A stretch of 64,000 bases of DNA from NCBI GenBank assembly GCA_003342895.1, contig PTFA01000195.1, positions 1,426,001 to 1,490,000 of the forward strand. The letters run 5' to 3'. A model generated the notes under the pieces. The model did not search any database. It worked only from the letters and a program-made list of their open reading frames with translations, and had not been told where the DNA came from. Shown here piece by piece: positions 1 through 12,539 of the stretch. Each line of letters starts with the position of its first letter. Positions within the stretch are counted from its first letter, which is position 1. The position numbers and the translations under genes are program-made. The stretch is from Casuarius casuarius (Eukaryota > Chordata > Aves > Casuariiformes > Casuariidae).

Positions 1-1089
1 AGACTTACCCAAGGAGTGGCAAAATGCCTTATCTTTATTTGTAGAGTCTGGAGTTGACCCCCGTTACTCATTGTCTCTAGAGCAGACAGAGCTTGTTTTC
101 CATTCCAGAGGTATGATTTTCAAATTCACTAGAAATTCAGAATAGCTTTAGTGGCTGCAGAAACACTTCACAGAGTTATTGGGGATAATGCTGTGAGCAA
201 AGCTCAGAACTACCTTATCCCAGCCAATCTCCTTTTTAAAACTCTGCCCAATCCAAGCAAATGTGGACAGTGATTGCCAGAACTACTACTTAGGAAAAGG
301 ATTTGAAAGGAGTTATTAAGGTTACTGATACTGAGAGAGGGAGGGAGAACTCATTCCCAGCCCCTCCTGCCATTACAACAGAGGAGTGTCGTGCTAGAAA
401 GTGCTTTGCCTTTAGTGCTAAGATCCCTGACATATTCACAAAACATACGTACACCATTCCAGAAAGCACTACCATCTTTCTGAGAGTGCAGATTCTAATG
501 GGTGGACCAGAAATGCATGAAGTGACATTAAAGAACTTTTTAAGCCTTGTAGCCCAAAATAAAGGTTATGTCAAATAAAATCAACCATGTTAGCAGCATA
601 GGAGGCACTTTCCTTCCCTCGCTTTAGCTTTTCCCTCATCTCCACTGCACCCATGCAGCAAAATTCTCATCGATTTATTTATATTTGTCTACTTTTCCCC
701 ACTGTGCCTGTAGTCCCAGCCTACTGAGCAGCCAAAGTCATTCACCCCCTTTTCTACAGAAAAATAGCTCAGGAATTTTTCAGCTAGAGAAATATTTGTT
801 GCATATTGTGGAGTTCACTGAGTTGGCAATATTTCTGTTTCAACTAGCTTCTCCCAAAAGAAAGGCAGGATTGCAGTGGGAAGACTCCTGGCTCCCCAGC
901 AGCATCCCAGCAGGCCAAAGCTAGGACTTTGCTTCCAAGATCTTTAATTCAGTAGGAGCTTCTTCAAGGGAATGTCTTGGAGTTAGAGACACGCAACTTG
1001 CATTGGGAACCCAAAGGCTTCCAAGGTCCACCTCACAACACCAGAAGTCTTAACTCAGCAACACGAAGATCTTGAGAGCCAGGACTCAC
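1..1089. other. Unassigned non-coding sequence
   Basis: No recognisable exon, repeat family or RNA gene. If the two candidate exons at 1.1 and 2.6 kb are real, this is the 5' part of the next intron of that minus-strand gene. Confidence 0.5.
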
Positions 1090-1311
1090 CTCATATCCGA
1101 GTCTGACTCCCAAATTCTGCAGGGCTGGCATCCTGGGAGCCTGGGATCACAAACCTCCCCATTCCCATGCGACACTGACTGCCATCTGGCACGCTGACTA
1201 AAGCCCATATCTGAGCGAGGAGTGTCACACAGGGTCTGGAGGATTTTCGTTATTGTAGATGGATCCACAGCTGGATAGTTAGCATTCAGAAAGTGAGAAC
1301 CGCTCGCCTTG
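1090..1311 (-). CDS. Candidate second coding exon of the same unidentified gene
   Basis: On the minus strand the segment starts after a modest acceptor (TTACTCTTGTGTCAG/CAAGG) and ends at a strong donor (GATATGAG/GTGAGT). It is open for 74 codons in the frame requiring one carried-in base. Its 2-nt end of phase equals the phase of the exon at 2593, so the joint gives a clean AG+C Ser codon. The encoded stretch includes NANYPAVDPSTITKILQTLC and, later, a short Cys/Pro-containing part (VCDPRLPGCQPCRIW). After a signal peptide, the four cysteines would suit an extracellular segment, but no known domain is evident. The acceptor has a weak pyrimidine tract, which is the main argument against it. 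The open frame and splice sites are seen; the gene model is inference. The coding continuation would lie outside the window at lower coordinates. Confidence 0.33.
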
Positions 1312-2592
1312 CTGACACAAGAGTAATTCGCAGTGCAGCTGATCACAACACCTTAAGTGGGGACAGAGACAGCTATCAGGAGAGGAACAAACTAGACAAG
1401 AAGGGCCCTTTTAGATTTTCAAAGAAATGCAGTCTGCATTTTTCCCTTTTCCTTAGGCTCCATCACTTCATTTTTGACTCCTACAAGTAGCACTCAGAGA
1501 GCAAAGAAGCTGGGGGAGAGGTGTGAGAAAGCACTCAGGCTGAGCCATACAAATGGAAGATGATTTGGAAGTGATTTGGGGCACTGACAGATGAGCTCTG
1601 CAAATGTTGCCACAGTATCTTCAGGTCTTACCACGCACTCCTGTGCACTCAGCCCCCTGCCACACGCTCCCTCCCTCAGCAAGGGCGCTGGAGGAAAGCA
1701 TGTCCAGAGAGCTCACAGCCCTAGGTTTTAGCTGGACTGCTTATCAAGGTGAATTGTTAGGACTACAGACTGCCAGAAACAGGCACAGGTTTCCCTCTCT
1801 GCTACAAGAATGAAGCTCTCCAGCCAAGGGTTGGTAATAAAAACCTGGGGATAAATGCTGTCTACTCCACGAGCAGCTGTTGGACCATGACAGCAAGGGC
1901 AGAGAGGGATTTAGTGAACAGCTATTGCTTCCCTGACAGACTGCATCAAATGTACTCGGTCCCCTATCACAACCATCTGCACATAGGACTGGGCTTGGTC
2001 TGAGGTTTGTTTTGCTGTAGGGTGTCATTCATTTCTCTACCTCATACTTCTCAACTGAAAAATTTCGTTTTAGCACAAACTCCTTTCCTCCACCTCCTTC
2101 TCCCATTATAAATATATGAGTATGTGTGTCTTATTTTTTATGTGATCTCTCATAACTGCCAAAAAAACCCTCCTCTTAACATAAATCCTTTTGGCTCAGG
2201 TTTCTTGACAAATATGCACTAGTTTTTTTTTATCCCTCACACCTCTCATCTTTCCCAAAACTCTCGGCAAGAGTTTCTGCAGACTCTCAGCTCTCAATTT
2301 CTCTTCATGAAGGCACCTAAGGATAAGCCACTGTGCTGTAGCCAGGGCTGGGGAATACTTCCTTTGCCTGTGGAGAATGAATAGGACTGGGAGCAGGGGT
2401 CTGCCCCAAGACACTGCAGTGTATTCTGTCTTTGTAGGTATTCTGGTCCTCTCCATTGCATATATCCCTCCAAGCACAGTTACAGTGGGAATGATCCCAT
2501 CCAGCTTTCCTTGTCTGCAGGTAGGTGCATAAACCTAAGCATGAAGTCTACACTCCCATTTCAGTCAACAGAGCTCTAGTCAAGGGACTTAC
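1312..2592. other. Putative intron between the two candidate 5' exons
   Basis: No coding or repeat signal recognised. On the minus strand it begins GTAAGT and ends CAG, consistent with a 1.28-kb intron if the flanking exons are genuine. Confidence 0.35.
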
Positions 2593-2715
2593 CTGCCTTG
2601 TCCAACAACACACACAAAACCTGTGGCAAACAGCAGAACTGAGCCCCAAATCTTCACATCCCTATTGAGTGCCGCAGCCATAAGACCATTTCTTTCTTCT
2701 CGTCCTGGTGGCAAG
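2593..2715 (-). CDS. Candidate first coding exon with signal-peptide-like N-terminus
   Basis: The minus strand shows a good acceptor (TCTGTGTTGCATTTCAG/CTTGCC) and a near-consensus donor (AAGGCAG/GTAAGT) 123 nt apart. One frame is open throughout. A Met in it is followed by AAALNRDVKIWGSV and a hydrophobic run, LLFATGFVCVV, then GQG at the exon end. This resembles an N-terminal signal peptide or signal anchor: a charged n-region, about 15 apolar residues and small residues near a cleavage site. Bases upstream of the ATG would then be 5' UTR or N-terminal coding sequence, since that frame is open there too. The Kozak context is weak (C at -3, G at +4). The exon leaves 2 nt, which fits the acceptor at 1311. 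I do not recognise the protein. The hydrophobic run could instead be an internal membrane segment, or the whole thing chance. Confidence 0.38.
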
Positions 2716-3084
2716 CTGAAATGCAACACAGAAATTTCCATTTGAACTGACCAGCACCAACTTGGCCTATTCACTGTAGGTGTGCATCCGAGCCCTTCCT
2801 TCGACATGCTCTCAATGAGGGTAAGATATCTTCTGCTTTCCTGCTGTTCGCAGGCTACAGAGATGGCAGGAAAGCTGAGGGGAGGAAGAACAACTATAGC
2901 ACACAAAGAAAGGAAAGGGGGTCCTTCTCCCTAGCATCAGGGGCTTAACAGACTTGCTCTGAGTCAGAATGCAACCAGTCACCAGTTTTAAAACCCCTAG
3001 GGTAATGTTACTGAAATTCAGACTGAACTTGTAGACCTCAGTGACCCTAAGGAAGGAAGCAGAGGAAGGACTCTGCTGGGACTC

Positions 3085-3345
3085 ACCCGGGTGTAAATTC
3101 TGGGCACCTAATGAAGGAGATGCCTAAATTTCCTGTCCAGTCAATGAGGTAGGGACAGGTGTTTTTGAAGGCTTCAGAGGGACTTCTGTCACTTAAGTCG
3201 GCAGACAGGACCTTCCTGTAAAGGGCCTTGAAAAAACATCCTCAAATGGCTAGACAGCAAACATCAATACCTCCTTCAGGGCACCAGCTTCTCTAGCTGC
3301 CTAAAACACAGATGCAAGTCTGGTGCCTAAGTTAGGCAAGCCTGA
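3085..3345. repeat. Possible unclassified ancient interspersed repeat
   Basis: The stretch carries several GCCTAA/TTAGGC motifs, such as GCACCTAATGAAGG, GATGCCTAAATTTCC and the perfect palindrome GCCTAAGTTAGGC at 3325-3337. From memory, reiterated GGTGCCTAA/TTAGGCACC motifs are common in decayed reptile and bird repeats. The family is not identified and the boundaries are approximate. Confidence 0.25.
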
Positions 3346-3567
3346 TCATACTCAGCTTCTGTGTTTTATCTTCACCAGAAGTTCCAGTTAGTGTGAAATA
3401 TATGGGGCAGCAGAGCACAGCAGCAGAGCTGAAGCCCATAGATCATGGAGTTAAATATTCTACTGTGGTCTAAAAGTGAGCGCACACAGTTTCAGCCCAC
3501 GTGTTGCCTGAAGTTATGAGCACGCGAGAAAAGGGGATTTATAATAAGAATGGCAATTCAACCTCAA

Positions 3568-3597
3568 TTATAGTGTGCGACTGTCTGCACACTATAA
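3568..3597. repeat. Perfect 11-bp inverted repeat (hairpin)
   Basis: Arms TTATAGTGTGC (3568-3578) and GCACACTATAA (3587-3597) are exact reverse complements separated by 8 nt. It sits in otherwise unassigned sequence with no obvious transposon around it. Confidence 0.6.
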
Positions 3598-4953
3598 ACT
3601 GGAGGTTTAATAATGAGGCAAGTATGTTGAGGGAGAGAATTTCATTGTATCTGTTTCACAGCCTGGAATTCTTACTAAATTCATCAGTTCACTTGAGTTC
3701 TCCTGACAACTGTAGCAGTATAACTAATTTTAAAGGGGTTTATTGTACATTAAGACTGCAACAAAAGATACAGGCTGAGAAAACCTCATAGCAAAAGAGA
3801 ACTCGAGATTGAGGACTATAATGTATACGAGATTTGAAAGAAGTAAGTGCTAAAAGATGTAGACAGCAGTTTTTCAGGGTCCTTAACCTTGATGAATAAA
3901 TGAATAAAATCCCTTAAAAAATTGCAGTGTTTCTTTCAAGTGATTTCCAGCATGTTAATGATCAAGAGAAGCTGAGAAAATTACTGGGAAAGGAGATGAC
4001 TTTCCTCAATATGCTCTTACCAGAGAGACTATGAGACAGACCTGAATTGTAAGCAAATAATATGCATTGCAAAATATGACAGACGAACGGAAGAAAAGAG
4101 GCTCTTTAGCTGTCCACAGTGCATTTACATACAGGTTTGTTGACTGCAGGACTTTGTGATGTTGCCAAATCAAAGCTTTAATGGAGAGTTGGAACCTTCC
4201 AACCCTTCCCTATCCAGCTACTTAGACAAGGCTCTTCTCTATCATATCCACTTACCTTTCTACCCCAAAAGGAAGAGAATAGGACCCCAACTGAAAGAGG
4301 ACACAGAGAATACTCAGAAACCTTTATCCACTACCTTAGGCAGCCAACTCACCATGTACAAACCTCCTCACCAGCTAATACTGAATGCTAAATGGGCCTC
4401 AATTTCCCATGGTCCTTATTTCTACCAGCAAGGCCTCCCAGGTTCTGTCAGCAAACTTAATAAGTCACCAATAAAAAGCCCAGCAGCTCGCCCCTCAGCA
4501 CAGTTCACAAAGGAGGCATCTCTCCCACCTCCTGCAAGACAGGTAGGATATGTTGTGTTGAGTCTTGGCATGGCCTTGCCCCAGGAGGCACAGAGGATTA
4601 AACGAAGATGCAGATGAGACAGGGAGCCTCAGGCACTGACAAGAATTTGGTTGCTGAAAATGTGGGTGCTCCCAGACTTTACAAGCTGTCAAAGGAAGTG
4701 GCAAATGAGAAAGGGGTGTTGACGACCCAAATTTTGAAAGCACCATCTCCAAACAGCTGTAGCCCAGCAAGGTTTTCACCTCTTGATTTTACCGACTGGC
4801 AGTGCTTGCAAGCAATGTTCTTGTCTCTCCCTCTGTCTTTGAACCCTCCCCAACTCCCACAGCACCCACACACCCCTTTGCTCTCCTGGCCCCACCAACC
4901 TTTAGCTAATAACATAGCTGATTAGATCTTTCATCATTTTTATTGTTAGCCAC
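3598..4953. other. Unassigned sequence
   Basis: It contains a 153-codon plus-strand open frame (4156-4617) without coding character; see the rejected list. No repeat family recognised. Confidence 0.45.
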
Positions 4954-5100
4954 CTGCAGATTAATAAAATAGAGCTCCGGCTGTTTCTGGCTGACCACAT
5001 TCCCTAATTTATCACAAAGGCTTCGCCCGAAATACTTCCGTGTGACACGTGGGGAGAGTCGCAGTCCCTCCCAGCCAAGCGTGTCTGTGAGAGAGTGCAG
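4910..5100. promoter_or_regulatory. Candidate conserved non-coding element
   Basis: High-complexity sequence with AATAAA/TTATTA cores, a CACCTG E-box near 4951, an ETS-like ACTTCCG and a CACGTG near 5047. It retains CpGs while its surroundings have few. This is the texture of a constrained element, but constraint cannot be shown from one genome. A minus-strand open segment with splice-like edges (4954-5084) overlaps it. Confidence 0.25.
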
Positions 5101-5672
5101 CACAATGGTCCATAGTGATATAACCTGTATTCTCACCACACAGAGTAGAAGTTAACACTCCGCAACCAAGCTGCTAAAGTAAAATTATCAGAGACTGGTA
5201 CCAAAGGCACAGAGGTGGAAAAATGGGGAGTTAACTCCAGCTCACTGGAGCACACTGCTTCATACCTCTACTGTCTCTTAATACAAGGGAATCTGCTTTT
5301 AAAGCATTCCAAATTTTCTCTTTAAAGACAGTAATTACAAGGGTGACTTAACATGGCCTCAGGGACTATCCTGCAAGAATTGGAAGACTTGATCCCTTAA
5401 AAGTCAAGAAGCTGGAGAAATCATGAAACCAGCAATGGAATTTTTCTCCTTTTCTTTTTTTGAATCTCTCCTTTTCAGGGTCCTAGTTTAAACACAGAAG
5501 TGTAAAGCTCAGAAGTCTTGCAGTCCAAAGCAGGTTTTCAGCCCATAAATTCAAAACCAATCCCCCCAAAATCACACAGAGCTGTACTGAACTAGAGGTG
5601 TCATTCATTTATTTTCAGCACATGACACAAACTAGACAAAGAAGAGTTCATCTTTTCATCTTTGTTGTTGGG

Positions 5673-5695
5673 TTTTTTTTTTTTGGGGGGGGGGG
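5673..5695. repeat. Homopolymer T12-G11 run
   Basis: Twelve T are followed directly by eleven G. The G-run could form quadruplex-prone DNA and is a likely sequencing-error site. Confidence 0.9.
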
Positions 5696-6875
5696 CAGCT
5701 GAGACCCAAAGAAAGAAAAGAAGTGAAAAACTTCTGTAATTTAAACATCATTTTTTGTAGGATTTTTCATGTTTTAAACTGAACAACTGAAGTAATTTCA
5801 GTTGCTGCAGGGTTTCAAAATAGCAACAGAGGAAACAAAACCAAAAAAGAAAGCACCTTTTATTAAAGAGAAAATAGAAAATTTCTACAGAACTGATAAT
5901 GTTTTATATAAAAAATTCCATTTAATGAAAAAGGTCCATTCTCCGCTGAAAAATATTTTCAGGGGATACATTTCAATCAGGACTCTTAACTGTTACTTAC
6001 TTTTCAATTACTGACTGATGCCCTAACCCACATCCTCAGTTAGGTGCTGTTCAAAGATGCAATAAGCAATCTTTGGTTTACAGAGCTAGGAACTCATTTT
6101 GGGAACAGCTGAGTGCAACAAGTAATGGGGGGGGGAGGAACAATAATAAGATCCCATGGATGCAGCAGCCAACCTGTGGGAACAACCTGAGGGTATAGCA
6201 CTGTTCTGTAAACCTCTTTTCCAAACAAAAAGCTGCCTTGGCTGGCTTCATAAAGGTAGCCTTGACAATGTCTGGGATAGTCTTCAGCGGGATCTTAAGA
6301 AGAGGTTGAAATAAGAAGGGGTCTGTGAGCTTCCAGGGCACTGCAGTGGCAGCTATGTAGAGAAGGATGTGCAATGAGAATGGTGCAGGAAGTAAAAGAC
6401 CCTGGAGTCATGGTAGAGGAGTCACTGGACTCGCAGGAACCTGGGCAGATAAGGGAGATGTGAGCTGCTTCCTCCTCCTAGACACGCATCCAGTTGACTT
6501 GCACTGCTCCCTAGCATCCTTATCCCCAGAAACACAACGCCATGGAGAATTGCCATGATTGCTGGCCTCATTAGGAAAAGGTGAGTGTATCTCTGTGGGA
6601 GCTGAGTATTAGCAGCAAAGAGCAGAGCTGTTCAAGCCCTTCCAGGGAAAAAATGGTTTTCCTGTTTCTCTAATATCCAAAATATTGTCCTCATTTGGAT
6701 CAGTTTTTGGCCCAGTTATACATTCCCCGTCTCCCTTTCACTTGTCCTTACTCCTATGGCTCCTCCTCATTTTCACCTGAACTAGCCGAAATAAGTTTTT
6801 CTGTGAGCTGTACTGCCAAGACTGTTTTCCCATCAGTTCATTACTCAAGGCTGATTTCCTTTTGTGTGGGGGGTT

Positions 6876-6895
6876 TGTGTGTGCGTGCGTGTGTG
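6876..6895. repeat. Imperfect (GT)n microsatellite
   Basis: Alternating GT is interrupted by two GC units within TGTGTGTGCGTGCGTGTGTG. Confidence 0.85.
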
Positions 6896-9800
6896 TTTTC
6901 CTTTGTCTTATAACTAGCCATCAGCAGGAGGAGACAGAATGGATAATATTTGTAACAACTGGTAGCCAGTTAGAGGAGACCTTTCCTCCACGCAAATGCC
7001 TATCTTCACAAAACAAGCAGGAACTTAATACCTTTGATATTTCTTTCTCCTCTGGCTAAAATTTCTCCAAGGGGGACAAAAGTTAAAATGAAAGGGGCAC
7101 CAACCAGCAGAGAGACACTCATTGTACAATTGTATTAACCTTTCTAACCTTAGGAAGCCAGACCTTGACAACACACATGCCTGTCCCTTCATCTGCTTGA
7201 CAGCCAGCTCATGCATCCTGCCTCACTGCCTCCACAATTGGGCTCCATGACGCAGGTAATCTTACATCCTTCAGCAGCCTTGCTTCTTCTTCCTTTCCCC
7301 TTTGCTCCTAAAAGCAAAGCAAAACAACCAAAAAAATAAACTGAGACAGAAAACAGTGGGTAGAAGGATCATCAGTATCAGGAGACAGTTGCTGGAACAG
7401 AGATCTAAGGAACAAGTCCCTCAGGAACAAGTGATGCTCTGCCCAACGAAGACCAAAGGAAACCCTGCCAAATGCAGCCCACAATGAACCAAATACAGCT
7501 CCTCTTAGCTTCTCAGAGCCAGAGAGGACTGGGTCTAATTTGAAGCTCACAGCCCAGCTCTGCAGTGACAGATGCTGCCTGGAACTGAAGGAGAAATGAT
7601 GATGCAGGGCTGTTTCCTCTGAGACTCTGCTCTGTCACCATGGAGGCATACAGCGCACTCTCAACAAGTTTATCTGCAAAGTAACATGAAAATTCCTCAC
7701 AGCAGGAGAGATTTGACGGGACGTGCCTAGAACAGCTTTATAAAAAGGTTTCTTCAAATGCTTCCAAATCCCATGCATCTTTTTCTTGCTTTATCATTCT
7801 TTTCAACGTCCTTCTTTCTCTCCCTTTTTCTTTTTTTTAATGCCTCCACAAGGCACGTTTATCAACATCAAAGCACATTCTCACAAGCTCAGTTTTTTCC
7901 TCTGTATCTGTTTCTGCAGAGTCCAAGCGACTAGTACTCTCCACACTCAGAGACTTTAACAAGAGCAAAACTTCTCTCTGTGCATGAAGACTCCTCCAAG
8001 GTCTGGGCAGTATCAACATCCTAATGTAGGGACCAATATCCTTTACATCTAGGTGCATTTGTCCAAGACACAGCATTTATTTTGGATACTCCTACAGAGA
8101 GAGAGAGATTCAGCTGTGCCTTAGGCTAGATTTTGGTGACTGCCACCTGAATGCATTTTCCCTCCCCAACCAGACATGCATGTCAGATTTCTTCTGCAGG
8201 CTGCATTTAAGATGGTCAGGCCAAAACAAACCAGTGCTCTAGCTCTGAACTGTTATCACCAGTAAGATGCCTAAGGTTTGGTCCTACAGCAGCCACACTG
8301 CCCTGTAAGCAGCCTGAGCTCAGGTAGCCTGTTGGTCCCCTCTGCCCTCATGGCAAGCTATGTTCAAGTCCTTCCAGATCGGTATTGTGACCACCCACAG
8401 CACTCCCAGCCCACTCACATGCCAGGGCATGGTTCAGCGTGTGTTGAAGGTGATACAACTCTGTGTTTCCTTCCCACATGGTCCCCAATCATTTCCTTAG
8501 GTGACAGTTACCTCAGGTACACACACCTACACGGTGCTGATGTGAAGGCAAACTTGCACTCAAGGATGGAGTTAAAACTCTAGTCTCTTGTCCTCAAAGC
8601 TGAGTATTTGCTGGTTAAAACTATCCTGCCTTCCTCTCCCTGATGTCTTCCATTTTAAGGAAGAGCTCAGCCAGGTTCCATCAAGCTCTACAAGTGTGAG
8701 TGTTTGTGTATAGGTAGGAAGCTTTCTCAAGCCCAACGCTGATCTGTAACTGTATTCCAGAGAAAACTGCTTCATACAGGCCTGATTTTCCTGGTGTATT
8801 GATAGCCTTAAAAGCATTAAGGCAAAACCTACAGGATCGTTTCATTATTTATAAAATCCAAACCTGGAACCTAACTAGATGCTAAGAGTGCCTTCACCCC
8901 CAAACCCTTCTCCTCTGTGCTGCTTACAGCACATGACTTTGGCTTTGCCCCATCATAGTGTCATTGTCCCAGGTAAACAGCCTTTATCTTCCTGCCATCC
9001 TTACCTAGAGCAGCCTTATATCTCCTTTCTGTGGCGCTGGCACTGCTGTGGAGACAGGCTGGGCATAGGAACAGCCTCCACACAGCTGTCCTCAGTCTTT
9101 TAGCAAATTCCCATCTGGATCCAAACTCCTTATCCTCAGCCCACCTAATGTTACATTCTGGGAGAAGGGCATAACATCAGACTTAATTGTATCAAAGTGT
9201 AATTATGCAGAACAATTGCCATGGAAAGGATGGAAAATAAGCTAAAGGATGGATGTTTTAGTACAATGTATATTCACTCCATCTCAGTGTTAAGGGATGT
9301 GCATGTGTTGGGGTGGTGATGGGAGGGGAGAAGGTGAAAGGGGAGTTGGAATTGTGAAGTTTGAAGGTGAAAAAAGTCTTTATATCTGGATTAGTGGAGT
9401 CCTGGGGCCTTCAAAAATAGTTAAAATTCCCTTTTTTGAGTAATGGAGAAGTAGTTTGCATTGATCTTAAGAATTTGCTTATAGTTTTCCCTGGAGTTCA
9501 ATGTACTGGGGAGTGCAAAGCTGACACAGCTCAAAAGTTTTATGAACCTCAGGTAACAGCGTGAAAGGAAATTTTAATAAATATTACATTTATTTAAATT
9601 TAATTTTTTTTCCTTGTTAATAATAAAAGCCAACCTTGGTCTTCTGGGCTTTTCTCATATGCCTGCTTAATACAGCAGCCAAATCGTGGAATTATTTATA
9701 TTTTAACTTCGTTTTCAGTAAATCGTCAATCATTCACCTTTCAAAAGCATTACATTCAGAGACGAACAGCAGGGGAGAGGGAGACTGAAAAATAAATATT

Positions 9801-11344
9801 GACTTTCAGGGTTTTGTTTTGTTTTTTTTAAACAGAGAGTTAGAAATAGAAACTGTTGTGGGTGATGAGTAAAAGCTCAGAAAAAGGGAAAGACATTTGT
9901 GCCTATAGATTTCTTCCCATCATAGACCTGCAGCTCGATTTCTGCTTCATTTGCAGGAAGCCACAGCAGTACCAATACGCAGTGGCCCTTGGTGGCTTAT
10001 AAAGGCACCTGGGTGAAAATCTGGAGCCTCACCATCATTGGGTGAATGATGTTGGTCTTTCTTACAGAGCAGACCTGCTACTAAGCATGGATACTGGTAT
10101 TGTAAGCAATAGCTGAAGTCCTGAGAAAAACCCAGGCAAAACAAGCATGATAAAACTGAGAAATACATCCAGATAGCCATATAATGATCCTTATGCTATG
10201 GGAAGACCCTCAAAATGCTCTCTTTTAAGTTCATCTGCCCTAAAGTCAATGAGGAACTCTTGATGCGGGTCTCTCCCATTTCCTGGGACAGAAGGACCTA
10301 GAGCCAGCCAGATGTCTCTTTAGTTCTCTCTGGAAGCCTTTTGCAGGATTCTTGCCTTCCTGAGAAAAAAGGCACCTCTTAAATCCCCAGGTAATCACCT
10401 GCCCTCCAGACCAATCTCCCCCATTACACATCTTCTGACCTACCCAAAATCCTAGCCCACAGAGGCTAAAATGCAGCAAAAGAGGTAGCCATAGCCTGTC
10501 AGCCATGTGGAGAGAAGGTAAATGGGACATATTTCCATGCTTACGACCACTTCAGAGAGCACTCTAGTCAGAGCTAAAGACTACAGCAAGAAGAGACCAG
10601 CCTGCAGTTTTGGATATCACAGGTCACAACACTGCAGTGAATCACCTGACAAGTTGGGTTCAACTAACAGTGAACAGTTTTGATTCAAAGACATCAGGAG
10701 ATGAAGTCTCTACCAATATCCTTGGCAATTTGTTCACAGAGATAATAACTAACAAAATGGGTGCCTGGATTCCTGCTCACATCTGTTTGTGTTCCGTTTA
10801 CAGGCTGTGCTGTGCCTTTCTCTTTTAGATTAAAGAGTCTTTCTCTAGCAGGTGCATAGACACAGCAAGTCACCATTTGAGCTTGTTGATGAACTGAACA
10901 AATTGCTCTCTTGGAAGCATTTTGTCCAGTCCAGACTTGTGTGGGCTTCTGCATCCTCTCCGATTTCTCATTGTCCCTGATAAAGCACATATCCCAGAAG
11001 TGGACATAGTTTCCATTATCTGTCCCCCTGTGACTTACACAGAGCTAGAATTACTCCTATCCTTCCACTGATCCCCTTCAGAGTGGCATTAGTTGGTCAC
11101 CACATCATACTGAAGCTTCAGGTCCTGATGAAGGGCCTTCCTTTAGGATTTCACAATTCCCTTTGGAATCACTGCCTTCCAGAAGCACTCTCCCACTCCA
11201 CAGCTTTGGCCTGCACTCCTGATTCCTATTCTTTCTCCCAATTCGATCCTGCGAAAATATATGCTTTATGTGCCTGGGCTACTGCTGGACCCAGAGTCCT
11301 TTGTGTGCATTCTCAAGGCATATTAAGCATTCCTCCAAATTTTA

Positions 11345-11560
11345 GCGAGCTGTGCTGTTTTTATTTATTTCCAGACCATTGATGGAAATATTAAATTGCA
11401 TCCAGGTTGGACTGCCTTCTCAGTAGCACCACAAAAGTGTGCTCATTAAACTGAAATCTTGCTCATAATTTCCTTCCAAGATCTGTCAGCTACTTACTTC
11501 TTAATCTATTGAATATTATCACATAAAAAAAACCCTAACATTTCCAGTCCTTATAGTCTC
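11345..11560 (-). mobile_element. Ancient CR1-type LINE fragment, antisense
   Basis: The section CAGACCATTGATGGAAATAT, followed by TAAATTGCATCCAGGTTGGACTG, matches the remembered antisense pattern of old CR1 copies (gatcattgat-aaatattaaat--actgg-cc). The downstream part (CTTACTTCTTAATC) fits the same copy. Heavily decayed; boundaries approximate. Confidence 0.45.
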
Positions 11561-11789
11561 TCTATATCCTTTTTTCTATCCATTAGCAGTAACAGATGCC
11601 TAAGAAATGACTATACAAACCATGATACATCCCCCCACCCCCTGCATTCTCCCAGCTTCTGACAATCAGAGGTTTAGGAGTTCCTGAAGCAGCCATAGCA
11701 TCCAAACCACTGTGTCCTACAGCCAGTAGTGGACTTGAAATAGTCTGCTTCTTTTTCAACCTGTTTGCACTTTAGGTGTTCACTGTGAT

Positions 11790-11965
11790 GAGGAATTCCT
11801 TAACTGAACTATATGTCCTGAGGAAAAGTACTTCCCAGTGTTTGTTTTCAACTTGTCTGATCATTTCCCTGGATGTCCTCTCCTATTTGTGGTATGGGAA
11901 GTAGTGAGTCATCATGCCTTTTTCATCTGTTCTCCACCACTTAAGATTTCATAGTCCTCCACTCA
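11790..11965 (-). mobile_element. Ancient CR1-type LINE fragment, antisense
   Basis: It contains the characteristic antisense series GAAAAGTACTTCCCAGTGTT, TGTTTTCAACTTGTCTGATC, CTATTTGTGGTATGGGAAG and CTCCACCACTTAAGATTTCAT. This order is found in widespread amniote CR1 copies. It probably belongs to the same insertion as 11345-11560. Confidence 0.6.
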
Positions 11966-12305
11966 GATCACCTTGCTGTAGACTTGTCTATCACCTTTTG
12001 ATAATTTGTTCCCAGGGAAGACAGTCCATCCTGCCCACTGCTTTCTCAGAGCTGGCATTAAATCTCTGCAACCAGACAAGCATGGTCTTGTCCCTTGCAG
12101 CCAGGGCTGTCACCTCATCCAACCGCTTATCAAGCTCCACGTGGTTTGAAACCACATCGCTCTGGGTTGCATCTAGTTGGGACAACGTGCTTCTTTTGTA
12201 AGCCAGACAAGCAACTTCTCTGGTTCACAGGGAAACAAGGGCTGGAGCTGTTACAAGTTCCTGCCCTTTGCAGAAAAGCATTCTCCTTCCCTGCTGCCCT
12301 CCCCA

Positions 12306-12322
12306 GGCAGGCAGGCAGGCAG
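12306..12322. repeat. Short (GGCA)4 tandem repeat
   Basis: GGCAGGCAGGCAGGCAG within a moderately GC-rich stretch. Confidence 0.85.
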
Positions 12323-12539
12323 CACTTCACCAAGTGAAAAGCAAGCAAAAGGGGAAACAAAAGTTAAACAGAGGTTAAAAGAATGGAGAAGAAAAACAGA
12401 TGACCCCCTGGAGTCTGGGGCTGAGCAGTATGAACAGTGGGAGCCCCTGGAATCCAGCTCATCCATCCGCACTGCCCTTGTTGCCTTCCAGTTCCCAGGA
12501 GGGGGCCTAATAAATTTTACAAAAGAGCAAACAGCTGAA

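Larger units (their letters stand above)
5101..11344. other. Long unassigned non-coding region
   Basis: No exon pair, RNA gene or well-resolved repeat found in about 6 kb. It contains only simple repeats (5673-5695 and 6876-6895), a short GA run near 8095 and AT-rich patches around 9570-9620. Possible strongly decayed elements were not resolved. Confidence 0.5.

Noticed and set aside
4156..4617. 153-codon plus-strand open frame
   Set aside because: Composition is that of pyrimidine-rich non-coding DNA, no splice sites or homology are visible, and the opposite strand is also partly open.
4954..5084. Minus-strand open segment with acceptor (CTCTCACAG/ACACG) and donor (CTGCAG/GTGGC)
   Set aside because: Its phases (1 nt needed before, 0 left over) do not fit either candidate neighbour, and the donor is poor. 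Kept only as a possible conserved non-coding element.
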